Origin: a virus
Virus record (IMG/VR): IMGVR_UViG_3300021964_000248
Location: 1-34,429 of that record
Length of the DNA: 34,429 nt
Direction: 5' to 3' (one strand)
The notes beneath the pieces were generated by a model. That model saw only the letters and a list, made by a program, of their open reading frames with translations, had not been told where the DNA came from and searched no databases. Positions 21,576 to 29,953 of this stretch are shown piece after piece (the stretch's first letter is position 1; the number at the start of each line of letters is the position of its first letter). The position numbers were made by a program, and so were the translations under genes.

Positions 21576-21924
21576 TTATGCTGAGAACAAACTGCTGGAC
21601 ACGATTGGCGGTACGTCGTTCTCTGTTGCCACCCCTTATTTGCAGTTGCATACTGGTGATCCCGGTGAGGACGGGACCGCTAATGTTGCTGGCGAAACGA
21701 CTCGTCAAGCCGCCACCTTCGGTGCGGCGTCGGGTGGTTCGATGGTGACCACAGCGAACGTCACTTGGACGAATGTGTCCACCACGGAAACTGTGTCGCA
21801 TTGGTCGGCTTGGGATGCCGCCAGTGCCGGTAATTGTTTGTGGACCGGCGCTCTGACTAGTTCCGCTAGCCTTGAAGCGGGGGACACGTTCCAGATCACC
21901 AGCCTGACCCTGACGTTGGACTGA
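21562..21924 (+). CDS. Tail-associated virion protein
   Basis: The protein has 120 residues from ATG 21562, with GGGAG about six bases upstream; ATG 21556 is too near that site. The sequence MSISNYAENKLLDTIGGTSFSVATPYLQLHTGDPGEDGTANVAGETTRQAATFGAASGG follows a common family of phage tail or fibre proteins (the 'yLhLHTgDPgedGt.nEv....Rqav.f' pattern). It is beta-rich and ends in strands (TFQITSLTLTLD). It probably forms part of the tail or baseplate structure. It is the first gene of the fibre cluster. Confidence 0.8.
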   Translation: MSISNYAENKLLDTIGGTSFSVATPYLQLHTGDPGEDGTANVAGETTRQAATFGAASGGSMVTTANVTWTNVSTTETVSHWSAWDAASAGNCLWTGALTSSASLEAGDTFQITSLTLTLD

Positions 21925-21933
21925 GGTTGATTG

Positions 21934-22626
21934 ATGGCTACTAGTTTCCCTGCGTCGCTGGACACGCTGACGAATCCGACCAGTTCGGATTCGCTAAGTT
22001 CTCCTAGCCATAGTGCTCAGCATGCGAATGTGAATGATGCTGTTGAGGCGCTTCAGGCGAAGGTTGGTGCGGATTCGTCTGCTGTTACGTCGTCGTTGGA
22101 TTATAAGGTTGCCCAGTTGGAGTCGGATGTTGCTGGCTTAGTCACGGGCAAGATTTTGCAGGTTGTGTCCACCACAAAGACCGACCCGTTTACTGCTTCT
22201 CTTGGGGGGGGTGCGTTTACTTCTGTAACTGGTTTGTCGGCAACAATCACACCGACTAGCGCATCTAGCAAGATTTTAGTGATGGTTGACGTGAACGGGG
22301 CGCAAGTCACCAGTTCTCAAGGCCATATAACTATTAGGCTGTTGCGGGGAGCGACACAAATCGGTTCTGGCGGCGCTAGCGGTAGTCGAACTACGGCTTT
22401 CAGCGCTGCACGAATAAACTATTCGGAAGTCGGAAACGCCGTGAGTACGTCTGGAGCGTATTTAGACAGTCCCGCTACAACATCTGCGACGACGTATTCG
22501 GTCCAGATTGGCAATGCGAAAACAACTACGCAAACTTTAGCGGTCAACCGCTCGGCTGCAGACACTAACAACGTTGCGTATCTTCGCACTTCTTCAACAA
22601 TCGTGGTAATGGAGGTGTCAGCATGA
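21934..22626 (+). CDS. Tail fibre protein A (shared N-terminal anchor, beta C-terminus)
   Basis: The protein has 230 residues from ATG 21934. Residues 1-65 (MATSFPASLDTLTNPTSSDSLSSPSHSAQHANVNDAVEALQAKVGADSSAVTSSLDYKVAQLES) match the first 65 of the fibre gene at 22892 closely. They form an anchor with a coiled-coil end. The rest is beta-rich with many Thr, Ser and Gly, probably the trimeric receptor-binding shaft and tip. It overlaps the chaperone-like gene by ATGA. With gene 22892 it makes a pair of fibres. Confidence 0.82.
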   Translation: MATSFPASLDTLTNPTSSDSLSSPSHSAQHANVNDAVEALQAKVGADSSAVTSSLDYKVAQLESDVAGLVTGKILQVVSTTKTDPFTASLGGGAFTSVTGLSATITPTSASSKILVMVDVNGAQVTSSQGHITIRLLRGATQIGSGGASGSRTTAFSAARINYSEVGNAVSTSGAYLDSPATTSATTYSVQIGNAKTTTQTLAVNRSAADTNNVAYLRTSSTIVVMEVSA

Positions 22627-22892
22627 TCGACTACGCCGCCGTACTGACCGCCAACTATCCCGACGCTTTGTGGACGCTGGACGGTGACACCTATGGCGGA
22701 CTCACATGGCTAAGTGATACACTCAAGCCGACTCAGGCCGAGTTGGATGCGGCATGGCCCGCAGTCCAACAAGCCGCACAGGACGCTGTGGCCGCCCATG
22801 AGGCGGCTCGTCAGTCTGCTATTGACAAGTTGGCGGCGTTGGGTTTGACGGTTGATGAGATTTCTGCCGCGTTCGGATTGGAGAATAACTGA
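22623..22892 (+). CDS. Fibre-associated small protein (possible tail fibre chaperone)
   Basis: This 89-residue gene overlaps both fibre genes (ATGA at its start, and one base at its end). It has a short beta part (NYPDALWTLDGDTYGGLTWLSD), then KPTQAELDAAWPAVQQAAQDAVAAHEAARQSAIDKLAALGLTVDEISAAFGL, an alanine-rich helix. The 'kPT.aELdaaw' segment is common in small proteins next to phage fibres, including XkdW-like and fibre-assembly types. A chaperone or structural accessory role is inferred. Confidence 0.65.
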   Translation: MIDYAAVLTANYPDALWTLDGDTYGGLTWLSDTLKPTQAELDAAWPAVQQAAQDAVAAHEAARQSAIDKLAALGLTVDEISAAFGLENN

Positions 22893-24136
22893 TGGCAACT
22901 AGTTTCCCGTCGGGGTTGGATTCGTTTACGAATCCAACTGCTGTTGACACTCTTGATAGTCCGCCGCATGACACCCAGCATGCCGACGCTAATGATGCTA
23001 TTGAGGCGTTGGAAGCCAAGGTTGGTGTCAATGGTTCGGCTGTCACCACTACTTTGGATTACAAGGTTGCAAACCTAGAGTCCCGTCCTGTTGAGACTAA
23101 GACAGCCTCGTATGTGCTTGTTGCCGCTGATGTGAATAAGCGGATTGTTATGAATAACGCTGGTGCGACGACGATCACTGTTGATGATGGTGTGTTTGCG
23201 GCTGGTGACACGGTGTGGATTCATAACATTGGTGCTGGTACGACGACGGTTACGGCTGGTACTGCGACGGTTGATACTGCTGGTTCGTTGGACGTTGGAC
23301 AGTGGGAGGGCGGAAGTCTTTACTTCACATCTGCGTCCTCTGCAATCTTTTTTCGTGGTGGAGGCGCTGTAAATTACGGTACCGCTACTGGCGGTACCAG
23401 CAGTTCAATCACGGTTGGCGGAGAGTCGTACACTTTGTTGAAGTTCACTTCGTCTGGCACGTTGACGGTTTCTAAGGCTGGCGTGTTTGATGTTATCGTT
23501 GTCGGTGGTGGCGGAGGTGGCGGTACCTCTGGAACCTTGTCGGCTGGTGGCGGTGGCGCTGGTGGCTATCGGGAATATTCCAAGATTTATTTCGACGCTA
23601 ATCAGACTGTGACGATTGGGGGTGGGGGAGCGGTCAACGGTACCCGTGGCGCTCATTCTCGTTGTGGTCAACCGTTTGCCGGTGGTGGCGGAACGATGAA
23701 AGGTTACGAACTGCCCCGACAGGGAGCATCGGGGGCAGGAGGTGGATATTACACCACCCCCGCCGTCGGTGATGGCATTAGCGGCAATAATGGTGGTTCT
23801 GGCGGACTTTACAACTCCGGTGGCGGTGGCGGTGCTGGTGCGGTTGGCGGAAACTCCTCCGGTGGTGTTGGTGGTGCTGGCGGTGCTGGTTTGGATGCGT
23901 CTGCGTTCCGTGGCGAATCGGCCACTACCACTTACTATGCCGGTGGTGGCGGTGGAGAGCCGAACTCCAACGGTTCTGGCGGTTCTGGTGGTCTTGGCGG
24001 TGTTGGCGGTGGAGGCAACGGCAAGATCAACGGTGTCCGTTCTGCTACTGCTGGTGCGGCCAACACGGGTGGCGGCGGCGGTGCCGACGGTGCCGCAGGC
24101 GGCTCCGGCATTGTCCTAGTGAGGTTCAAGAACTGA
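22892..24136 (+). CDS. Tail fibre protein B with glycine-rich tip
   Basis: The protein has 414 residues. Residues 1-65 repeat the anchor of fibre A. Residues 65-180 are a beta domain (ADVNKRIVMNNAGATTITVDDGVFAAGDTVWIHNIGAG) like those in many phage fibres. From about residue 205 the sequence becomes very rich in glycine (GGGGGGGTSG..., GGGGAGGYREY, GGAGGAGLDASAFRG, GGAANTGGGGG), with repeats resembling the glycine-rich tip domain of adhesins such as T4 gp38. It ends GSGIVLVRFKN, a usual end of this domain. It likely binds the host surface. Gly-rich stretches often vary between related phages. Confidence 0.88.
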   Translation: MATSFPSGLDSFTNPTAVDTLDSPPHDTQHADANDAIEALEAKVGVNGSAVTTTLDYKVANLESRPVETKTASYVLVAADVNKRIVMNNAGATTITVDDGVFAAGDTVWIHNIGAGTTTVTAGTATVDTAGSLDVGQWEGGSLYFTSASSAIFFRGGGAVNYGTATGGTSSSITVGGESYTLLKFTSSGTLTVSKAGVFDVIVVGGGGGGGTSGTLSAGGGGAGGYREYSKIYFDANQTVTIGGGGAVNGTRGAHSRCGQPFAGGGGTMKGYELPRQGASGAGGGYYTTPAVGDGISGNNGGSGGLYNSGGGGGAGAVGGNSSGGVGGAGGAGLDASAFRGESATTTYYAGGGGGEPNSNGSGGSGGLGGVGGGGNGKINGVRSATAGAANTGGGGGADGAAGGSGIVLVRFKN

Positions 24137-24402
24137 TGGCACATTTCGCACGCATTGAGAACAACAACGTAGAAGATGTAATCGTCATTTCTGATGACGT
24201 AGCACCGGACCCTGCACCCGACAACGAGTCCGCAGGACAGGCGTTCATCGCTGACGTTCTCGGCTTGGCTGGCACTTGGAAGCAGACCTCATACAACGGA
24301 AACTTCCGTGGCGCATATGCCGGTATCGGCTACACCTATGATCCTGACCTTGACGAGTTCGTGGCCCCACCGGAACCGGAGTTGCCTGCTGAGGAGCCGT
24401 AA
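24136..24402 (+). CDS. Small tail-fibre-region protein (QTSYNGNFRG type)
   Basis: The 88-residue sequence MAHFARIENNNVEDVIVISDDVAPDPAPDNESAGQAFIADVLGLAGTWKQTSYNGNFRGAYAGIGYTYDPDLDEFVAPPEPELPAEEP follows a family very common in cyanophage and other marine phage genomes next to fibre genes. The function is not known to me. The start overlaps the fibre stop (TGATG). The last 20 residues are Pro/Glu-rich. Confidence 0.82.
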   Translation: MAHFARIENNNVEDVIVISDDVAPDPAPDNESAGQAFIADVLGLAGTWKQTSYNGNFRGAYAGIGYTYDPDLDEFVAPPEPELPAEEP

Positions 24403-24404
24403 TC

Positions 24405-25049
24405 ATGTCGTTGATTTATGACGACACCTACGGTTACGACACACCCAACGTCACGTTTGAAGGCACTGGCCCAATCCAGAACGCCTATACCGATCCGACG
24501 ATTGTTTACCGGTCAACATCAGCCTCATATCAGGGTGCTGTCGTTGTTCAAGAAACCGCATCCGGTTCAGGTCTAGGTTCCAGTTCCACCGTTAGTTTCA
24601 AGATGCGGTTCCGTACCGCCAGCGGTGCTGGCGACGGAACCTCCACCAGCATCGGTGTTGTCACTGTTCCCCGTACCGCAACCGGTACCGGAGGTGCCAC
24701 CGCTGGAGACTCCGCCACCGGACTACGGACCGCTGTTGATGCGGCCACAGGGTCCGGCGGCGGAACCCAGACAGCCACCGGTTTGCGTACCGCTATTGAG
24801 ACTGCCAGCGGGTCTGGTGTTGGGACACACACGATTGTGTCCGCCAAGGCTTCGTTGCGTACTGCTGGTGGTTCGGGTGTTGGTGGGTCGTCTGTGGCGG
24901 CTTTCACTACGACGTTCAAGACCGCCACTTCTGCTGGGGTGGGTTCGTTGGATGTAGCATTGTGGAAGAACGCAGGCAAGTCTTTGGATTTGCTGGTTGT
25001 TCTGCCTCCCAAGTGGTCTAAGCGGAAGCCGTATACTGTACCCCAGTAA
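24405..25049 (+). CDS. Repetitive virion protein
   Basis: This 214-residue protein has an N-terminal part (1-45) and then about six repeats of 20-26 residues, each with a core like 'RTAsGsGvGT' (RTASGAGDGT, RTATGTGGAT, RTAVDAATGSGGGT, RTAIETASGSGVGT, RTAGGSGVGG, KTATSAGVGS). A final basic segment (PPKWSKRKPYTVPQ) follows. Such Gly/Thr/Ser repeats often form beta-solenoid rods of tail spikes or decoration proteins. No known family. It is followed six bases later by the terminase gene. Confidence 0.72.
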   Translation: MSLIYDDTYGYDTPNVTFEGTGPIQNAYTDPTIVYRSTSASYQGAVVVQETASGSGLGSSSTVSFKMRFRTASGAGDGTSTSIGVVTVPRTATGTGGATAGDSATGLRTAVDAATGSGGGTQTATGLRTAIETASGSGVGTHTIVSAKASLRTAGGSGVGGSSVAAFTTTFKTATSAGVGSLDVALWKNAGKSLDLLVVLPPKWSKRKPYTVPQ

Positions 25050-25055
25050 AATTCT

Positions 25056-26651
25056 ATGGAACTAAATGAATTGTTGTTGGAACGTGAATGGCGTTCCTGC
25101 AAAGGCGGCGACAGCCCCGAAGAACAAATCCAAGGGTTCTTCTATTTCTGTGAGAACTATTGGTTTATCCGGCACCCGGAACGGGGCCGGATACTGTTTG
25201 AGTTGCGGGAAGCCCAGCAACAGACTATTGAAGCGTGGCACACCAACCGATATAACATTGTCCTAAAGGCCCGCCAGATTGGGTTCTCTACGTTGGCGGC
25301 GGCATACGCTTTCTGGCTGGTGTTCTTCTGGTCTGACCGGTTTATTGTTATGTTGTCCCGAACGGAACGTGAAGCCGCCAAACTGTTGCAGAAATCTAAG
25401 TACGGTTACCGTTGGCTACCTCAGTGGATGAAAGAACGTGGCCCGTCGCAGATTACGGATCACCAGTTGAAGATGGTGTTTGATAACGAGTCGGCTGTTG
25501 AATCATTACCGTCCAGTAATGATCCTGCCCGTGGTGAGTCGGTGTATCTGGTGATTGTGGACGAGATGGCGTTCCTACCGAATTCGGAGGAGGCGTGGGC
25601 TAGCATTGAGCCGATCGCTGATGTGGGCGGTCGTATCATCACTCTCAGTACGGCTAATGGGTCTGGTAACTTTTTTCATCAGATGTGGGTTGGTTCTCAA
25701 ACGGGAACCAATTTATTCAGCGGATTATTTTTTCCGTGGTCTGCGGGTGACCGGGATGAAGCATGGTACGAAGTCAAGCAACGCACTACCCCGTTGTGGC
25801 AGTTGCATCAAGAGTACCCTAGGTCTCCTGAGGAAGCGTTTATCAAGTCGGGTAACCCTGTCTTTGATATTGATGCGTTGAACGACATGCCGGTGCAAGC
25901 ACCGGATGTCGGAGACCTGAAATATAATGAAACTGAGTATGCGGAGTTTGTTCTGTCTCCGACATCTGAGGGGCCGTTCAGCATGTGGGAGGAGGCTACG
26001 GAGGGCGGTATATATGTGATTGGTGCTGACGTTGCCGAAGGGTTGTCGCATGGCGACTACAGTTCCGCTCATGTTGTAGATGCAGAGACAGGTGTTGTGG
26101 TTGCCCATTATCATGGGCATATCGCACCAGATTTGTTTGGTGTGATGTTGGCGGAGTTGGGGTGGATGTATAACTCTGCGTTGATTGGTGTCGAATCAAA
26201 CAACCACGGTCTGACCACCCTGAAGTCTCTTCAGGGTTATGGGTATAAGAATATTTATCGGCAACGTAAGTTGGGTGTGGTGCGGCCTACGCCGACGGAT
26301 ACGTTGGGGTGGCGCACCACCAGTAGCACGAAGCCGTTGATGATTGATGAGTTGTCTGCGGCGTTGCGTGACGAACAGTTGGTGGTGTTGTGCCAGTTGA
26401 CTATCGGGGAGTTGCGGACGTATGTTCGCAAGGAGAACGGTAGGATGTCCGGGTCTCCGCATGATGACCGTGTGATTTCGTTGGCTTTGGCAAATCAGAT
26501 GTTGAAGTATGTGTATTTGCCTGAGTATATGCCGGATCGTACTCCGCCTAAGAATAGTTTGATTTGGTGGGAACAGTTTATTTCCCGTGATGAATCTCCG
26601 GGTAGGGTGCCGATTGGGTCTCATAATGTGCGGAAAGCCGCACAAATCTAG
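25056..26651 (+). CDS. terL: Terminase large subunit
   Basis: This 531-residue motor and nuclease packs DNA into the prohead. The ATPase part shows NIVLKARQIGFST (about 67-79, Walker A-like), the Walker B YLVIVDEMAFLP (Asp169, Glu170) and TLSTANGSGNFFH (motif III). The nuclease part shows VIGADVAEGLSHGDYSSAHVVD (Asp325), LIGVESNNHG (Glu380) and GSPHDDRVISLALANQM, the usual three acidic sites of an RNase H-like fold. The length is normal. A short hairpin near its end and the element at 26654 separate it from the next unit. Confidence 0.95.
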   Translation: MELNELLLEREWRSCKGGDSPEEQIQGFFYFCENYWFIRHPERGRILFELREAQQQTIEAWHTNRYNIVLKARQIGFSTLAAAYAFWLVFFWSDRFIVMLSRTEREAAKLLQKSKYGYRWLPQWMKERGPSQITDHQLKMVFDNESAVESLPSSNDPARGESVYLVIVDEMAFLPNSEEAWASIEPIADVGGRIITLSTANGSGNFFHQMWVGSQTGTNLFSGLFFPWSAGDRDEAWYEVKQRTTPLWQLHQEYPRSPEEAFIKSGNPVFDIDALNDMPVQAPDVGDLKYNETEYAEFVLSPTSEGPFSMWEEATEGGIYVIGADVAEGLSHGDYSSAHVVDAETGVVVAHYHGHIAPDLFGVMLAELGWMYNSALIGVESNNHGLTTLKSLQGYGYKNIYRQRKLGVVRPTPTDTLGWRTTSSTKPLMIDELSAALRDEQLVVLCQLTIGELRTYVRKENGRMSGSPHDDRVISLALANQMLKYVYLPEYMPDRTPPKNSLIWWEQFISRDESPGRVPIGSHNVRKAAQI

Positions 26652-26653
26652 TT

Positions 26654-26671
26654 TAGAACGCACGATATATC
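26654..26671 (+). promoter_or_regulatory. Phage promoter-like element (TAGAACG type), divergent variant
   Basis: TAGAACG is followed by CACGATATATCT and then ATG 26673. The distal half differs from the consensus, but the distance to the start is as in the copies at 431 and 31721. Confidence 0.48.
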
Positions 26672-26672
26672 T

Positions 26673-26891
26673 ATGATGGGTACTTTGATTTGTGAAAATT
26701 GTGGCCGAACGTTCACGTTTGATGTTGTTCCTCGCCGGGGAGCGATCTGTTTCGGCTGTCATGTGAAGTCGGTGAACCTTGGATTTACTTACGGTAGGGA
26801 CAACTTTCATGGTCCGACCCTCAGGGAACGGGAACGTGATATCTTGGGCAACGCTGAGGCTAATGGCGTGGTGCCAGAACGGGTGAGTTGA
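26673..26891 (+). CDS. Small zinc-binding protein
   Basis: The protein has 72 residues from ATG 26673, or 71 from 26676. CENCGRTFTFDVVPRRGAICFGCHVKSVN contains CX2C at about 7-10 and 27-30: a zinc ribbon with a beta part between. The C-terminus is charged (RERERDILGNAEANGVVPERVS). The promoter-like element lies about 12 bases before the start without Shine-Dalgarno. Similar small zinc-ribbon proteins occur between terminase and portal genes of many phages; the function is unknown. Confidence 0.75.
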   Translation: MMGTLICENCGRTFTFDVVPRRGAICFGCHVKSVNLGFTYGRDNFHGPTLRERERDILGNAEANGVVPERVS

Positions 26892-26897
26892 TTTGCC

Positions 26898-27098
26898 ATG
26901 TCGTCTTGGTTGCAGATCGTACTGGCTGTCTTGGCCCCCAGCGGGATTATTGCTACGTTGATTGAAAAGACCAGACGGGAAAACAATAAGGATCATGCTC
27001 GCAACAGCGATCTGTTGCATCGGATTGATCACAAGGTTGATAAGATTGATGGCCGGTTGGATGACCACATTGAGTGGCACCTAGATAGGGAGAGTTGA
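26898..27098 (+). CDS. Small membrane protein, holin-like
   Basis: The 66-residue protein has one membrane segment at residues 4-22 (WLQIVLAVLAPSGIIATLI), followed by a long charged helix (KTRRENNKDHARNSDLLHRIDHKVDKIDGRLDDHIEWHLDRES). Class III-like holins and XhlA-type hemolysin-like proteins have this layout. It is next to another small hydrophobic protein, and such pairs often work as holin and helper. It lies upstream of the portal, not near the endolysin. Confidence 0.65.
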   Translation: MSSWLQIVLAVLAPSGIIATLIEKTRRENNKDHARNSDLLHRIDHKVDKIDGRLDDHIEWHLDRES

Positions 27099-27099
27099 T

Positions 27100-27276
27100 A
27101 TGGATTATCGTGAGTCGGTTCGTCGGGCGGTTGCTACGTTTGTTGCGGGTGCTACTGCGGCACCGTTGACTGCCGCCGTGTTTGATGTGTCGTTCTTCAA
27201 GGCGGCGGCAATCGCTGGTGCGATTGCCGTATGGAATCTGGGTGGACGCATGGCCCAGTCTTGGTTGGCTTCCTGA
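27100..27276 (+). CDS. Small hydrophobic protein, possible second holin component
   Basis: This 58-residue gene has ATG 27100, with GGGAGA upstream. MDYRESVRRAVATFVAGATAAPLTAAVFDVSFFKAAAIAGAIAVWNLGGRMAQSWLAS has two hydrophobic stretches (about 9-28 and 32-48), typical of a small two-pass membrane protein. It starts two bases after the previous stop and overlaps the portal start (TGATG). A holin role is inferred from size and pairing with the preceding membrane gene. Confidence 0.65.
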   Translation: MDYRESVRRAVATFVAGATAAPLTAAVFDVSFFKAAAIAGAIAVWNLGGRMAQSWLAS

Positions 27277-29048
27277 TGGCACGCCCCAGCAACAACGAGA
27301 TACTGGGCAAGTATCGCAAAAAGATTACCCAGTCCAAGCGGTGGCGGCGTGAGGAAGCCTATGATGATACTTGGCGACGTTTGGTGGACTTGTATCGTGG
27401 ACGGCATTACGACTATTATACGGAGGAGGACCGTATTCTGGTGAACTTGGCGTTTTCTACGGTGAACGTTATTTCGCCGTCGATTGCTGTGAACTATCCG
27501 AAGATCACGGTGAATGCTGTTGATCCTGATAATGCGGCACAAGCAGTTATTGCCGAGGCGGTGGTGAACTATTGGTGGCGTAACCGTAACTTCAAACAGC
27601 ATTTCCGTCGGGCCGTCAAAGATTTCCTGATTTTTGGTCACGGCTGGCTGAAGGTCGGCTACAGGTATGTTGAGGAGGAACGTGTTGGTGACTTTGAAGA
27701 TGTGTCGGATGCTGATGTTGAGGAGAATGTCGCTAGTACGACTTTGGTTATCACAAAGGATGAGCCGTTCGTAGAGCGTGTCTCACCGTTCGATGTGTTT
27801 ATTGACCCGGATGCGACCAGCATGGATGATGCCAAGTGGATTTGTCACCGGGTTCGCCGCACATTGAACGATGTCCGTACAGATAAACGGTACGCCAAGG
27901 CGGTGCGTGACACGGTGGATGCCGTGTCATACGCCCGCTATACGGATGATCCGTCGTCCCGCAAGGTTCACGACAAAGACGAGGGCTATGCGGATGTTTA
28001 CGAGTTTTACGATTTGAAGAATAACATGGTGTCAGTGTTCGCTGATGCTGGTGACGGGTTTTTGATCAAGCCGAAGAAGATGCCGTATTCGTTTGGTCAT
28101 CCGTTTGTGATGATCCGTAACTATGATGTGCCTGATCATTTCTATCCTATTGGGGATTTGGAAGCGATTGAGCCGATGCAACGGGAATTGAATGAGACTC
28201 GTACCCAGATGATGAATCATCGTAAGCGGTATGCACGCAAGTATTTGTTCCGTGAAACTTCGTTTGATAGTAATGGTCGTGCGGCGTTGGAATCGGATGA
28301 CGATAATGTGATGGTGCCGGTTACGGGTGATGGGCCGTTGGGTGATTCGGTTGCACCGTTCCCGGCGTTGATCAACCCGCCAGAGTTCTATAACCAGTCG
28401 GAGTTGATCCGTCAAGATATTGAACTTGTGTCCGGTGTCACAGAGTTTATGCGTGGCGGCGTATCAGAGATTCGCCGCACCGCCACCGAAGCCGCACTTA
28501 TTCAGGATGCCGCTAACGCTAGGACCGCCGACAAGTTGGCTACCATTGAGATCGCTGTCTCTGCCGTCGGTCGTCGTGTTCTTCAGTTGGCTCAACAGTT
28601 TATGACTGGTGAGCAGGTGGCCCGGATCACCGCCAAGGACGGTGAGCCGATGTGGGTCACGTTTGACCGTGACTATATTGCCGGTGAGTTCGACTTTGAG
28701 GTTGCGGCTGGGTCTACCCAGCCGATGAACGAAGCGTACCGTCGCCAGTCCGCTATCCAGTTGATTGATGCTATGGCCCCGTTTGTTTCTGCCGGTGTTG
28801 TAGACGTACAGAAGTTGGGTGCCTATGTGTTGCAGTACGGGTTTGGTGTGAAGAATCCCGAAATGTTCATGGCGGCACCCCCACCACCACCTGAACCCCC
28901 GATGGCCCCCGCACCCCAGATGCCGCCAGAGGCCGCTGGTTTGCCTCCTGCGGCCCCAAATCCGATGATGGGTCCTCCACCACTGGACGGTATTGATCCG
29001 TCGATTCTGGGGCTATTTGGCGGGCCTATGGGGGCACCGCCAGCCTGA
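27276..29048 (+). CDS. Portal protein
   Basis: The protein has 590 residues from ATG 27276; upstream open sequence belongs to the 58-residue gene. Residues 1-60 are basic and helical. It carries 'VERVSPFDVFIDPDATSMDDAKWICHR' (about 168-194), 'MPYSFGHPFVMIRNYDVPDHFYPIGDLEAIEPMQRELNETRTQMMNHRK' (about 269-317), and the stem/crown region with SGVTEFMRGGVSEIRRTATEAALIQDAANARTADK, which is typical of podovirus portals. The last 50 residues are Pro/Met-rich. It would form the dodecameric ring through which DNA is packed and ejected. The order holin-portal-scaffold-capsid is consistent. Confidence 0.9.
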   Translation: MARPSNNEILGKYRKKITQSKRWRREEAYDDTWRRLVDLYRGRHYDYYTEEDRILVNLAFSTVNVISPSIAVNYPKITVNAVDPDNAAQAVIAEAVVNYWWRNRNFKQHFRRAVKDFLIFGHGWLKVGYRYVEEERVGDFEDVSDADVEENVASTTLVITKDEPFVERVSPFDVFIDPDATSMDDAKWICHRVRRTLNDVRTDKRYAKAVRDTVDAVSYARYTDDPSSRKVHDKDEGYADVYEFYDLKNNMVSVFADAGDGFLIKPKKMPYSFGHPFVMIRNYDVPDHFYPIGDLEAIEPMQRELNETRTQMMNHRKRYARKYLFRETSFDSNGRAALESDDDNVMVPVTGDGPLGDSVAPFPALINPPEFYNQSELIRQDIELVSGVTEFMRGGVSEIRRTATEAALIQDAANARTADKLATIEIAVSAVGRRVLQLAQQFMTGEQVARITAKDGEPMWVTFDRDYIAGEFDFEVAAGSTQPMNEAYRRQSAIQLIDAMAPFVSAGVVDVQKLGAYVLQYGFGVKNPEMFMAAPPPPPEPPMAPAPQMPPEAAGLPPAAPNPMMGPPPLDGIDPSILGLFGGPMGAPPA

Positions 29049-29050
29049 TT

Positions 29051-29074
29051 TAGAACGGCATCACCCATATATAG
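29051..29074 (+). promoter_or_regulatory. Phage promoter-like element (TAGAACG type)
   Basis: TAGAACG-GCA-TCACCCATATATAG lies between the portal and the scaffold gene, with a 5' leader of about 35 bases and a normal Shine-Dalgarno (GGAG) before ATG 29109. Confidence 0.58.
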
Positions 29075-29108
29075 AGCAACCTTATTGGACTCTATTATAG
29101 GAGACTTG

Positions 29109-29909
29109 ATGTCTGACGAAAATATTGCTGTTGAAACCGGTCCCGAACCTAGTGTGGGCGGGGAAACTGTTGCAGAGACAGCCGCAGAGACACCAACTGA
29201 ATCATACGAATATGTTGACACCAGTGCTTTCGACGGAAAGTACGTCAAGGTCAAGGTTGACGGTGAAGAACTGGATGTGCCTTTCAATGAGGCCATTCAG
29301 GGATATCAACGTCAGGCTGATTATACTCGCAAGACTCAGGAATTGTCTCAGCAGAGGGAACAGTTGCAGTACGCACAGACGTTGCAACAGGCTCTTGAAT
29401 CTAATCCACAGCAGACGTTGGAAATTCTGTCCCGACATTATGGGGTAGCGGAAGCACAACGAATGATTGCGGATGCGCAGGATGCGCCATCCGAACCTGA
29501 GTTTGATGATCCTTTGGAGAAACGAATTTGGGAAACGGAGCAACGTATCCAGTCGTATGAGCAGGAGCGTGCCAACGATCAGTTGCAGAAAGAAATTGTC
29601 CGTCTGCAAAACACATATGAAGATTTCAACCCACAGGAAGTGGTGCGAGCGGCACTAAATGCTGGCACCACAAATTTGGAGGCGGTCTACAAGCAGATTG
29701 CTTATGATCGTCTGGTTCAGAAGATTCGGGCTGGCGAACAAGCCAACCAGATTATTCAGGATCAGAACCAGCAGGTTGTTGATGCGAAACGTGACGCAAG
29801 TTTTGTGGAAGGTGGAGCATCCGCTAATGGTCCGTCAGATGTTCCGGTGGGTAAGATCGGTTCCGTTCATGATGCTTGGGCATTAGCCAAGAATCAGATG
29901 GGTATGTGA
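29109..29909 (+). CDS. Scaffold protein
   Basis: The protein has 266 residues from ATG 29109, with GGAG upstream. It is acidic and strongly helical, with a long Gln/Glu-rich coiled coil (about 65-100: IQGYQRQADYTRKTQELSQQREQLQYAQTLQQAL), a second helix region (KRIWETEQRIQSYEQERANDQLQKEIVRLQNTYEDF) and a C-terminal tail. This composition between portal and major capsid is typical of phage scaffolds, which guide prohead assembly and then leave. The C-terminal part is likely to bind the capsid protein. Confidence 0.88.
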   Translation: MSDENIAVETGPEPSVGGETVAETAAETPTESYEYVDTSAFDGKYVKVKVDGEELDVPFNEAIQGYQRQADYTRKTQELSQQREQLQYAQTLQQALESNPQQTLEILSRHYGVAEAQRMIADAQDAPSEPEFDDPLEKRIWETEQRIQSYEQERANDQLQKEIVRLQNTYEDFNPQEVVRAALNAGTTNLEAVYKQIAYDRLVQKIRAGEQANQIIQDQNQQVVDAKRDASFVEGGASANGPSDVPVGKIGSVHDAWALAKNQMGM

Positions 29910-29953
29910 CCATTTTTATTATTCACCATTTCACCTAGAATAGAGGTAACATC

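Noticed and set aside
23935-24144. Proline-rich minus-strand frame (PPPPP repeats)
   Set aside because: It is the reverse complement of the glycine-rich fibre tip.
26626-26652. Hairpin GTGCGG-AAA-CCGCAC near the terminase end as terminator
   Set aside because: The stem is only 6-7 bp, lies within the coding end and has no proper U-tract.
26196-27080. 294-residue minus-strand frame over terminase end and small genes
   Set aside because: Covers four well-supported plus-strand genes and has no recognisable domain.
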